Source of the DNA: Rhynchospora pubera
Taxonomy: Eukaryota; Streptophyta; Magnoliopsida; Poales; Cyperaceae
Length of the DNA stretch: 64,000 nt
Assembly (NCBI GenBank): GCA_028095005.1
Contig: CM051459.1
Span: 310,622,513 to 310,686,512, forward strand
Reading direction: 5' to 3'
This document shows positions 54,209 through 64,000 of this stretch, piece after piece. Under the pieces are notes generated by a model that searched no databases, was not told the DNA's origin, and saw only the letters and a list, made by a program, of their open reading frames with translations. A program made the position numbers and the translations under genes. How positions within the stretch are numbered: the stretch's first letter is position 1; each line of letters starts with the position of its first letter.

Positions 54209-54906
54209 GACAAAAACAAAAGTAATAGAAAGAATAACAAGAACGAGGAAAGGGTTAGTACCAATATTCAGTAGTCGCCGTCAGGCAAAGACAGAAGAAG
54301 AAGGAGAGAAGAGAAACAACCAGAGCAAAGGGAAGAAGAAGACACTTGCAGGAACACAGAGAATGTATTGAAAACAGAGAGAGAGACAAATGAAGGTTTG
54401 GAATCTATATAAAAGACACGTCTCTTCGGTTCTCCCGCCTAGAAGGGAACTTTATCCCTTTTTTCAAATTCCAACGAAAAGACAAATCGTCGCGACCCGA
54501 TTCCCCCAAAGGATGCAATGATGGGAAGATCTTGTAGGATCCCTATAGAAGATCTTGTGGCCCCCACCTTCTTTCTTTATTATTAAATTATTAAATTAAA
54601 TTCCCCAAATATTTCTTCCAACCTCGCATGAGGGCTCGACCATATCAACCCTCAATGTGCGATTGCGCCTGACGGATTCGGATACTAATTAACATCTTTT
54701 ACTGTGCGACCGCGGCGGATGAATTTGAACGTCGGCAAACACCCTCTGAGGGCTTGCGGACAATAAGGACCTCATAGGTTCCGTCGTCTCCTTCCTTCCA
54801 AAGAACTTCACCAATAAGTAAACATCGCTCAAACATCGCCTGAAGCCCAATGACACCACCCAGGAGTTGCCATAAAGAGCTTCCGATAAAATGCAAGCAT
54901 TTATCA

Positions 54907-54922
54907 GAAGCTCGAGGGCTAA
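54907..54922 (+). other. Polypurine tract of the Ty3 element
   Basis: GAAGCTCGAGGGCTAA abuts the 3' LTR. Tracts with a CTCGAGGGCTAA core are typical of Tat-type elements. Confidence 0.75.
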
Positions 54923-55495
54923 TGATACAGTCAGATTAGAATATGGGCCTAGTAGTTATGAAAAGCCTTGCGTAAAGCCTTTTTCAGAGGAAGGAGCCCA
55001 TGAGTCGTTATGATGAAGGCAAGTCCGAGGTCGTTACGCTCAGAAGGGGGGGGCCCAGGAGCCGTTAGAGGGAGCTCTCATCAGTGGGTCCCCCAGAGGA
55101 AACGGTTTCTGAGCGCGGATGTCCTTTCCACAACGGCCGCGGGATGTTCTGTGACCTTTAAGCAATAGTCGTTCCGGAGATCTCGACCCAACCTCGCGCT
55201 CGTCCTCGCCCGGATGAACGTTGGCTACAGGCGAGGAAAAAACATGTCGAGGTTGAGGGAGAACATGACGACCTTCTTGCCGCAGTCAAGTAAAGAGGAT
55301 GAGAACACGAGGAGGCCACAGAAGATCCAATGTGATAAGGGACCACCAGATAGCTATAAATAGGAACCCCCTCCCATAGGGAAGGGGGGTTAGACATTCT
55401 GTAAACAAAAGAATCCTTATGTCAAATAAAGAAATTCTTACTCTTCTTGATCTAAATACTTTGTTGAAACCTATGAGCTAGATTTAGGGTTATCA
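54923..55495 (+). repeat. 3' LTR of the Ty3 element
   Basis: The LTR has the same length (573 bp) as the 5' LTR and differs from it at two positions by eye. The TATA box is at 55355-55362. TCATT follows at 55496-55500. Confidence 0.96.
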
Positions 55496-55500
55496 TCATT

Positions 55501-57740
55501 TAAGTGCTAACATAAACAAAAATTGTGGACAATAACAAGGGTAGCAAGATAGATAATGGACAGCAGGTAAAACAAAAAAAAAAGAGGACAACAGGTATGG
55601 GAGTTCATGGAGTAGCACACCTCTCAACTTGCCCATGCATTGAGGGAGACAGCCACTTCAACCTGGGCCATGTCAAGGAGAAGCTGTGCAGTAAAGGCTC
55701 TATTGTGTTAGTTTGATGGCTTGGTATGTCTCAGATACAAGCTATCACTCTCTCACACACCTTCATCTAATTTCAAGTTGATGCAAGGAGGTCTCATCAC
55801 AACCATTATAGACAGACCCAAATCAAGGAGGAGCCTCATAATACCATGGTCCTATGATTCGATTGAGAGGTCACATGCCTTCAAGAGCATGCCAATATGC
55901 TCCCCAATCCCCAATCAAGCTCCCATGGCTGCTAGGAAGTAATGATGATCCAAGGAAAGCCAGCCGATAGCTTATCACTATGGCCATATCAAAACTGAGG
56001 AGGAACTCCTGGATAGAGACACTCCACAATCAAATTGACTGTTCAGGCACCCTCCTGTATCTGTCATCAAGCTCATAGACGCCTTAGTTGACCCCCAACA
56101 TGGCCAGTCAACTGGATTGACCAATCCATCGCCATGGCATATCCTGGCCAAGGTGAAGCACCATGCCAGAGGTGCTCGGCAATATAATTGAGGCCACACC
56201 AAGCTTTTCGAATTCCCCACGATGCTCTCAGGCTTGCCAATTTGGTTCAAGAACCATCAGAGGCCCAGAACCATCATCAAACTCTGTTAAACCCTAGTCG
56301 ATTGAGATGAGTTTGATTGCAATAAAGGAAGGAGAAACAAGCTCAATAAACGGGTCCCACGACCTCATGAGGGCTCCACGATTCCATTCGGCACTGTCCC
56401 AAGGCTGAACGATCACCTGACAAGCTCAATTTGACGGCCATGGCGAGGAGTTCTCTCGTTCTGTCGACGAAGGAGAATAAGAGGGAAGGGATTCATTTCC
56501 CCGTTTGACATGGACACGGCGCATGACACAACGGCTAATGCCGTATCGCTGACAGTGGGCCTCACAGATGAAAGGGCCGACTGTTCCATGATACGCCAAG
56601 TGCATAGAGACACAGACGGCTTTTTAATAAAACAATCCCAAACTTTGTGATCCGCTGCGGCATTGTTCATGTGGCGAGTAAATATGGTGAAATGAGTTAT
56701 CAACAATCAATCAGGAAACGCCACGTCTAACATCCTTAAATTAAAATCGCTGCTGATCTCTTTTCTCTCTGCTGATGCGGACCAACCATGATCTGCCATG
56801 TGTCATTGCTGCTGATGTGGCACCATTATATTGCTTGAAACTTTAAAAATTTGTAGAAATTCAACCGTAACTCAGAAAAATCCAAATTAAATTTCTACGG
56901 ATCCAGAAAAATATGGAGAATACAGTCATGCCAAAACCATAACCAAAATACAAACAAAATATTTTTAATCCATATTCCAAGTTTTGGCCAATTACAAATT
57001 GCCACCTCAGCCTTATATTTATTTAAAAAAAATCCAACAACCTTTAAAAATTCATGAAAAATCACAGGAGGTTCAGAAAAATATGAGGAAAAATCCTTAA
57101 GGCTCAGAAAAATGCGAGGAAGCCATGTGGCTGATCATCACCACTAAAAACCCTACCAAATATATTCCTACCATTATTTTCTCCTAGATGTTATGGAGAA
57201 AAGTCTTTCCGGCAAAGGCTCGGAGACTCATGATCAAATCCCTGAAGGCATGGATAATATTATAAAATTCAGAAAGTCATACCGGGATACTGGCACGACT
57301 GGGCCTAGTACTCCGTTTATGACTTGAGATAAAGCTCATCATAACCCCAAGTGATCAAAACCACCAGACGGTCATCGTCACGACGAGGGTGGATAAAAAA
57401 AAAGGAGACACTAAGTACTGTTGCTAACAAACAAGAGTACTAGTGAAATATCAAGCTCAATGATCTGGTTAAATTGAGACTCGCTAGCCTCAAAATGATG
57501 GATAGTGAGATCTATAACGATGTCACGGGACTCTATCAAGAGACCCGAAATAATATGCAAATCAGATGAAGACCAAAACAATATTCAAGCAAACTGATAA
57601 AATTCCAAAGAGAAGACAAATTACACCGCAAGATATTATCGGTGAAGAATATGGATTCAACCACATACAAGCAGAACTCTTTGCAGTCTGAGAAAAGCTC
57701 ACAATGTTGTCCCAAGCCTACTGAGACGATGGAAGCCACG
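55501..57740. other. Noncoding stretch in duplication copy 2
   Basis: This is the counterpart of 971-3210 and holds the same non-convincing short frames. About 20 substitutions separate it from copy 1. Confidence 0.6.
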
Positions 57741-59150
57741 ATTATCAAAGGCACCCGCTCCCTCGAGAAGGCAGGAGGTCCTATCTTGAGTGTATGCAAT
57801 CTACCCGCCAGAGATAACATATGCCAACAACGCTGACACAGGCACACAGCATTATGATCCTATCAAAGATATGCAAATATTGTCACTATGGACAAATTCC
57901 ACATCATCATACCCGTACCTTGGGGAAAGATCACACTTTTATTTCAGGAGTCTACGATTATCTAAGGCACCCGCTCTCTCAAGAAGGCAGGAGGTCCTAA
58001 CTTGAGTGTTTGCAATCTAACCGCCAAGGATATATTGAGGCTAACACTGTAGCTGTAAACGACTCCCTCAGATTATATTAAAGACCTTATCCCACATCAT
58101 ACCGCCACATCAGATAGATCCATAATCCTTACCCAAATAATATTCTTATAAAAAAAAAACTTCAACATGTTCCTTGGTCACATTACTTATGTCTCAAATA
58201 GCTCGATAATGTCGACTTGTTTAATGATCTGATCAAGAATCAGACGTCACTTTCAGACACCCTCAGCAAAGATCAACAGGGAGTCTAGGAAACCCGCTTC
58301 GGGAAGTCCGTGCCTTATAAATACAAAATTCATACCAGAAGAGCCTAAACCTCAATCCCTCATATTACAAGGAGAACTCGAAAAACGAGAAGATTACAAG
58401 TGTCCAGCGACGGCAGTTAACCGAAACCTCTACAAGCTTAGAACTCCAAAGACTGATGTCCCCTGCAGTCCAAAGTCCACAAAATATATATATTAATATG
58501 ATATATTAATATTGAATTATAGTAGTAATATTAATAATAAAAAAAATAACAAAAAAATAAGTGCATGATAGGACCGCTAATTGCATATTTACAATTCCCT
58601 AACAGCTCACGACACACAATCCTTTGATTTTACCGATCTAGAGGTGCTCCTGACCATGTCGGAGGTAATTAACAGTAGGGGCTTGCGCCTACTGGAAAGA
58701 AAGGACCCCTTCAAATAATAAACCCTCGTGAGAACTCAAGAGTACAGTTACCGCGCTTCGGGGTGGTATCGGTACCGGCCTCTTGAGGCTCACGAGGGGT
58801 ATCTGATCCGCATTCTTTTATGCCCCTCAATCCGAGACCGTATTTTCCTCTGTTGATCCAAGGGCCGTGAAAAAGTGCGAGACAGTACCCCCATAATTTT
58901 ATGCTTAGGTTTTAATAATTTAATCTTTTTCTTTATTTTCTTTTGAGGGTCTTTTCTTATAGCATTGTTTAGTTTAACACTGGGGGTTTGTACTAGGTAA
59001 GATTTTCAGGCGTAAACTTGCTACTAATTTGTACTTTTTTCATGAAATTTAGTTAATGCATAGCCTACAGGCAGTTCATCAAAAAAAAAAAAAAAACAGT
59101 GAGGCTAGACAAAAAGTTCAACCTTACTACTTCCCAACCCGAATCTGCTC

Positions 59151-59304
59151 CCGCGCGGGACCGTCCAGCGCAGTCTACGAACCGTCCGATCTGATCTGGA
59201 CGGTTCGGGCCTATCAATCAGGTTACATGCACGGGGCTCCCTTTGCCATTGAGATTAAATCATACGGCTCACAGTGGTGCGCTGGATGGTCCCGCGCGGG
59301 ACTG
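59151..59304. repeat. GC-rich inverted repeat, copy 2
   Basis: Counterpart of 4622-4774, with the same CCCGCGCGGG arms. A plus-strand frame runs across it (59056-59370) but only because a poly(A) length change shifts the frame; it is not conserved in copy 1. Confidence 0.6.
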
Positions 59305-60088
59305 GATCTCATTTCACTACTTCCAGCATTGTACAAAACGATTTATTATATATTGCCAACTACCCCTTGAGTAAACGTAGTATTTTTAAAATTTTATTGA
59401 AGTCAATGCAAAATTGCAAGCTGACATGAAACCAACACGTACGCACGTACGTTCATTTCGGTAGCTTAATTTATCTTTTTAATCAGACTCGTTTTCTTAA
59501 AAAAAAAAAACAACAACATGATAGTGAGAGAGAGAGAGGGATCGGACCAAATGCCTTCTTATATATTATTCTTCACAACAATTCGTATAATTAATAAACT
59601 AAAAAAATTATATTATAATGAATTTTACTCAGATTAGTGTTTTCTTTTCCCTCTTTTAATCCCAAATTAACCCCTTCTCCCGGTGTTCAGAAACAGATAC
59701 TATTAATTGTTGCAGCAGAATAAGTCCAATTCTTTCAAAATTTTATGTCTGTTCAATTTATCGATTTAAGAATGTCTCGAATATGAGGTAGTTGATTACA
59801 TTCAGAAAATCATTCATAAATATTTAATTCGTAGAAATTATTTCCCTTCATCAATATGTAGATATCCATTAGACATGCTGAATTTTAAGTTAGGAATCAA
59901 ATATTTAATATTGTTGCGAGCTCCATAATCCACATGGCATTAAATGGACAAAGTGCGACTTCATTTGATTAGCGTTTCAGGCCCAAAAGGATACACAACA
60001 GGCCTAAGAAAAGAAAGGAAGAAAACATATTACGTATATCATCTATATATTTAATCCCGTTTCACTAAGTCACTGTTCTACACTGTTT

Positions 60089-60228
60089 TGCTTCCGCAGG
60101 CACCAGTGACACAGCACCCCCTGCCATTTACGCAGCCCCAGCCACCATACATAGAACAACAAAGAAAGGATATGCAGGTCATTATGACTCCACCGTCGTC
60201 TGAGGGGATTATCGGGCACATAGCACGT
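60089..60228 (+). pseudogene. Fragment of CASP-like gene exon 1, copy 2
   Basis: This is the counterpart of 5562-5701 and has the same 4-bp gap relative to the intact locus at 32999-33143. The fragment therefore existed before the segmental duplication. The CTTGCA-type array follows, as in copy 1. Confidence 0.85.
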
Positions 60229-60537
60229 ACATCAGAAAAGGCTTTTAGCAAGACAACATAGCCTTGCAAAGAAAGCCTTATATGTCTTGCAGAGAATTTT
60301 TGCAACAACGTTTTTCATTTTGCAATTGGTCATGTAACGAGGGTCTGTAGAGTGTTTTTTCCGTGTGGGTAAAGACCGTCTTGCAAAACTGCAAGACCCT
60401 CATGGGGACTATTGCAAGAACTAACGCTCTTGCAAATCTGTTTTTAATCCGCTAGAAAAATGCGGACAATCATTAATTAACATTTTTGTTGCAAGACTCT
60501 ACGATCTTGCTAGTTTTCTCGCCAAACGAAATCGAAG
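60229..60537. repeat. Array of CTTGCA-type repeats, copy 2
   Basis: Counterpart of 5702-6010, with nearly all the short repeats preserved. Confidence 0.45.
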
Positions 60538-62955
60538 AATTAGTGAGATTTTTATTTGCAACATTAAAAAGTCTAGCCAAATTAACTTGCCAATTTGCAT
60601 TCTATTTAGATTTTATATTTATTTTTATTAACAAATTTAATTGATAGAATGAACTGAATAAAATTACACACGGTAAATTTTATTTATTTAAATACAAAAT
60701 CATAACATTATAAAGAAAGAACACAACAAAATATTATTAATAAAAAACTATAATTAACTTAAATAACATTCAATGTATTTATAACACAAAATTTTATACA
60801 TTCAAATTTTAATCCCTCGATTTCAACTATTAAACATTTCAATACAAGGCCAATGATCTACTTCATCCGTTACACTACCACTTGAAAATTCCTGCTCGAC
60901 ATGTTCTGATAGGTCTTCATTTCCCATATCATATATTGTGGTTTCACTCCAATGTCAACTAGGCATCCTGAAATTAACCCAATCAAACTAGAATAATGGC
61001 ACATCAAACATAAAATTTAGAAATAAGAAAGAACGAATACAAATCTTGATGTGCTATAATCTAATCTAATGGCACATATAGTAATGTTTTCACCACTAAA
61101 AGAAAGCACATGTGCCTACCTAAAAATCAATGGCATACAACATACCTTCTTTTTTGGCTCTCTCCAACCAACTGGAGATAAAATATAAGGTTCACAGTTC
61201 ACAATATAATTTGGAACATATTTATCTCTATAGTTTATTCACAATATTTTTATTGAATTGAGAAATCACTAATCTTATCTAAACATTTTCCAAACCAATT
61301 ATGAAAACTTTTTACAGGACAAACACATTTAAGGTATATATATTAAGTACCTTAATGAGTGCTCTGCTCAAGCTTGTCAAGTGTCTTATGCACTTCTTTG
61401 GAACTCTGGCTAAAAAGGAATCTTTCAACTCATGAGAAATTAAACTGAAAATTTACCAACAAAATGTTCTAATGCAAATAAAAATCAATTAAAGTGAAAT
61501 AACTTTAGTATAGCTGCTGGCGCTAATTTCCTCTCTTGGAGTTGTTTGTCAGGAAGGTAGCTTCTTAACTTTATATCAACAACCTGCATACAATGACTAG
61601 TACCATAAGAGAAGCATAACAGCTTCATACTTGTACCTAAATATGGTTTACTCTTAAATTAATATGCAAGTTTACTCTTAAATTAAGATGCAAGTTTACT
61701 CATAAGAGCCATGAAATAAATATGGTTTACTCTTAAATTAATATGCAAGTTTCATTTTCAGATTCTCTATTTATCTACTTCGTGCAGATCCTTATTAGGT
61801 TCTCTATTAGCTTTCGGATTTTTGTGCGGCTTCTCGTCTATTCCTCTCTATGGTAAGTGCTTTAGATTTCATCTTAATTTATTTTTCTATTTCTTGATTT
61901 TTTTTTTCTTATGGCGCTAGAAAGGGATAAAAAAAAATAGCTTATACTAATTGCTTTTCAGGAAGCTCCATAAATATTCCTCTTCGATAATTTGTTGTTG
62001 TCCATTTTTGTAAATCATAAGGCCAGAATTTGGCATTCCTTTTTGCTCATTTTTCTATTTTTTTTCATAGTTCTTACTTTATTATTTCTTTGTTGCGTTG
62101 GTAGATCCTGGCTTGAAAAGAGCTACATCTTTCATATTTTCTCTTGGCCTCAGAATTAACCTCCATTTTTTCATGTGACTTTAGCTTAATTGGTCGCCTA
62201 TTGACCTGATTTTTTTTCTCTGCCTTCATTGCAGGTTCTATATGCTTATATGTTGGGGTTGTGTTCAATTCTTCCTAGGTGGTATATTTTTCTCTGTGTT
62301 CTTTTCCTTGGGTTATGCTTCCTTCTCCCAATCTCAATTTTTCATTTTTTATGAATAGATTATGTCAATCTATATTGTTTAGTATGATTTCTGAATTTGA
62401 ATTTGTGAAATACTCTTCATTAAGGATTGGTTTTATCAGTATCTCTGGTTATACTACAACTCTAAAAGAAAGGAAACGGTTTGTTGGAGCATGTATTTTT
62501 TGTTTTATAACTAATGGGTTTTGGTGCACTTAGTGGTAGAAAAATCAGAAGTGAATTTCTGGTGATAAGATCAAACTCCACAAGCACCCAAATTGAGGTA
62601 AGGCTCTGAAAGCACCAACTTTCTATAATATATGCTAGAATTAATTTTATAGATTTTTATTAAATATTCAGGTTTCTGGATGGCACACAAAAAATGAAAA
62701 ACAAAAGAAACACAATCAGATTTCTTATTCCCTTCAATGTCTCAAAGAAAGCTCATTAAATGGTTTCAACATATTGCACTTATTGAATAATCACATTTCA
62801 GCATTACAAACAACTTGGCAACATAATCGAGGGGTAAAATAGGAATCATCCAATGAGTAGAGGAACGACACTTACAATTGTAAGAAAAAGATAACATTCG
62901 CCTATAATGAAGGAGCAACCATCGAATGAGTAGATGCAGTATTTATTAGGAAAGG
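60538..62955. other. Exon-like but unassigned DNA, copy 2
   Basis: Counterpart of 6011-8426. The minus-strand exon-like islands and the plus-strand splice-like signals are present again. No complete gene can be supported. Confidence 0.3.
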
Positions 62956-64000
62956 TGTTAATTTTAATTTTTGTGCTAATTGCTCTTAATTAAGCGATTA
63001 AAACAACACACAAACGGATCTAGCACTTAAGTTCAATCGACACAAAGAGAAGGGGGTGGAAAATTTACCTCTCTTGGTATAGCAAACCAAGAGGCTCGTT
63101 CCAACGGCTTAGAAGTCGGTGGCAAGCCCTCCAATCACCTCCTATACGAACACCTCGAGTCCACTAAGGAATTAACCACGTTCTCTACTAAATATGCTAG
63201 TAAATAGGAGAACTTGTCTAATTCCTAAGTTTTTCCCCTTGTAGTTAATTCAATCAATTAATTTATGTGGAAAAGCTTGCTCAACACATGAGTTAGATGG
63301 TGGATAGAAGAGAGAAAAGGGGGAGAAAAATTCTGAAATTTTTCTCTTCTTTAAGTGGGGTTAAGCCAAGGAAGAAGGAGAGAGAGAGGTAGTGTGGAGG
63401 CTAGGGTTTTCTCTCAAAGAACACCCCTTTATATAGACCACATACCCTAGCTCTCATCAAAAATTGAATGGACAATTTTGCCCCCATCTATAGCCGCACC
63501 TACCAACCCCATTTGTGAGTTGGGCCTCAAGTCTAGTTGAGCCCAATACTCTTCCATTTAATTGCACCTTCTATTGGACATTAAATTAACTAATTAATGT
63601 AAAGGCCCAATTTGATCAAATAATTAAATGTGTTGATTATAATTAATTATTAACTATTTAATAATTAATATGGAATTAGTCAATGCATCAAAATTATTTC
63701 TATATGATTTATTTGACTTAATTAATCATAACGGTCCATAACGGTATACGATTAATTAATCAACTTATCATATTTTACAAAACTAATTGTTGAAAATAAA
63801 CAATTAATGCACGTGTTGTTAAACACCTTATTATGTGTGACCCTTTCAGGATTTATGATACGTTGGACATGGAATTAAATCGCTATTTAATTCCAATAAT
63901 CATAAGCGGTATCTAGCAACACGTTATGATTTCCAATTCACATAAATAGTGTACTTAATCATCACTTAACTTGCATACTAATCTTATATGATAATTAATG
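62956..64000 (-). mobile_element. LTR-like segment, copy 2 (cut by window end)
   Basis: Counterpart of 8427-9471, starting AAAGG-TGTTAATTTTA on the plus strand. The TG end of the LTR (on the minus strand) lies outside the window. Confidence 0.5.

Larger units (their letters stand above)
42854..55495 (+). mobile_element. Intact Ty3/gypsy retrotransposon, Tat-type
   Basis: The 12.6-kb element has two 573-bp LTRs (TGATACAG...GGTTATCA) and TCATT on both sides (42849-42853 and 55496-55500), with the empty site present at 966-970. It encodes a single uninterrupted gag-pol frame and, on the other strand, a spliced gene between pol and the 3' LTR. Dual RNase H, no chromodomain, and the antisense gene place it in the Tat group. 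The LTRs differ at two positions by eye, at a C/T-context G to A near 43036/55095 and at 43269/55338. It is therefore very young and looks capable of activity. Confidence 0.97.
42227..64000 (+). repeat. Segmental duplication, copy 2 (interrupted by Ty3 element)
   Basis: Bases 42227-42853 and 55501-64000 match copy 1 (1-970 and 971-9471) in the same order and orientation; homology reaches the window end. The Ty3 element and its TCATT duplication account for the gap. Near the left edge, the 367 bases at 77-443 of copy 1 are missing and about 22 other bases stand in their place (about 42303-42325). Included here again are the noncoding block, the direct repeats near 57741-58033, the GC-rich foldback near 59151-59304, the exon-1 fragment, and the LTR-like segment. 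Confidence 0.95.

Noticed and set aside
59056..59370. 104-residue frame across the GC-rich foldback in copy 2
   Set aside because: It is absent as a frame in copy 1 because of a poly(A) length difference; not conserved even between near-identical copies.

Overview
This window is plant nuclear DNA, most likely from an AT-rich angiosperm and probably a eudicot; the species cannot be named from sequence alone. The evidence is a plant-type GDSL lipase first exon, a CASP-like membrane-protein gene with plant introns and TATA boxes, and a dense set of plant transposons: Ty1/copia, a Sirevirus-like element, Ty3/gypsy of the Tat type, an L1-type LINE, hAT, Tourist-like and Mutator-like MITEs. No rRNA, tRNA or CRISPR locus was seen. 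Host genes are few: one CASP-like gene (32903-34126), its broken copy (5562-5701 plus 10098-10303), and a GDSL esterase first exon (23448-23697, minus strand).

Layout: 1-9471 is copy 1 of a direct segmental duplication. Copy 2 starts at 42227 and runs off the window end, giving a repeat spacing of about 42.2 kb and roughly 99% identity by eye. Bases 9603-11193 hold a damaged CASP-like exon, a hAT-type excision footprint and a CACTA-like terminus. Bases 11199-23206 are a decayed Ty1/copia element with a 5-bp target duplication. Its 3' LTR was split by a younger gag-only Sirevirus-like element (16987-22561) and then by a Tourist-like MITE (22703-22933). Bases 23207-31742 hold the GDSL exon and a cluster of foldback MITEs, several set in TA microsatellites, then a hAT element carrying a nested Mutator-like element. 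Bases 32821-34126 are the CASP-like gene; 34964-41017 is a dead L1-type LINE.

Inside duplication copy 2, a very young and apparently intact Tat-type Ty3/gypsy element (42854-55495) is inserted. Its two 573-bp LTRs differ at only two positions by eye. It has a single 1936-codon gag-pol frame with dual RNase H, a 41-bp minisatellite in its 3' region, and a spliced two-exon gene on the opposite strand. Copy 1 preserves the exact empty target site at 966-970.

The repeats give a relative chronology by eye: copia LTRs (13 differences in 441 bp) are older than the segmental duplication (about 0.9% in the sampled stretch), which is about as old as or older than the nested Sirevirus-like element (about 11 substitutions in 1549 bp), which is older than the Ty3 element (2 in 573 bp). 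The most unusual items are the gag-only Sirevirus-like element whose LTR is packed with palindromes, the Ty3 element with its spliced antisense gene and satellite-like array, the empty-site/filled-site pair, and the TA-repeat-associated MITE family.
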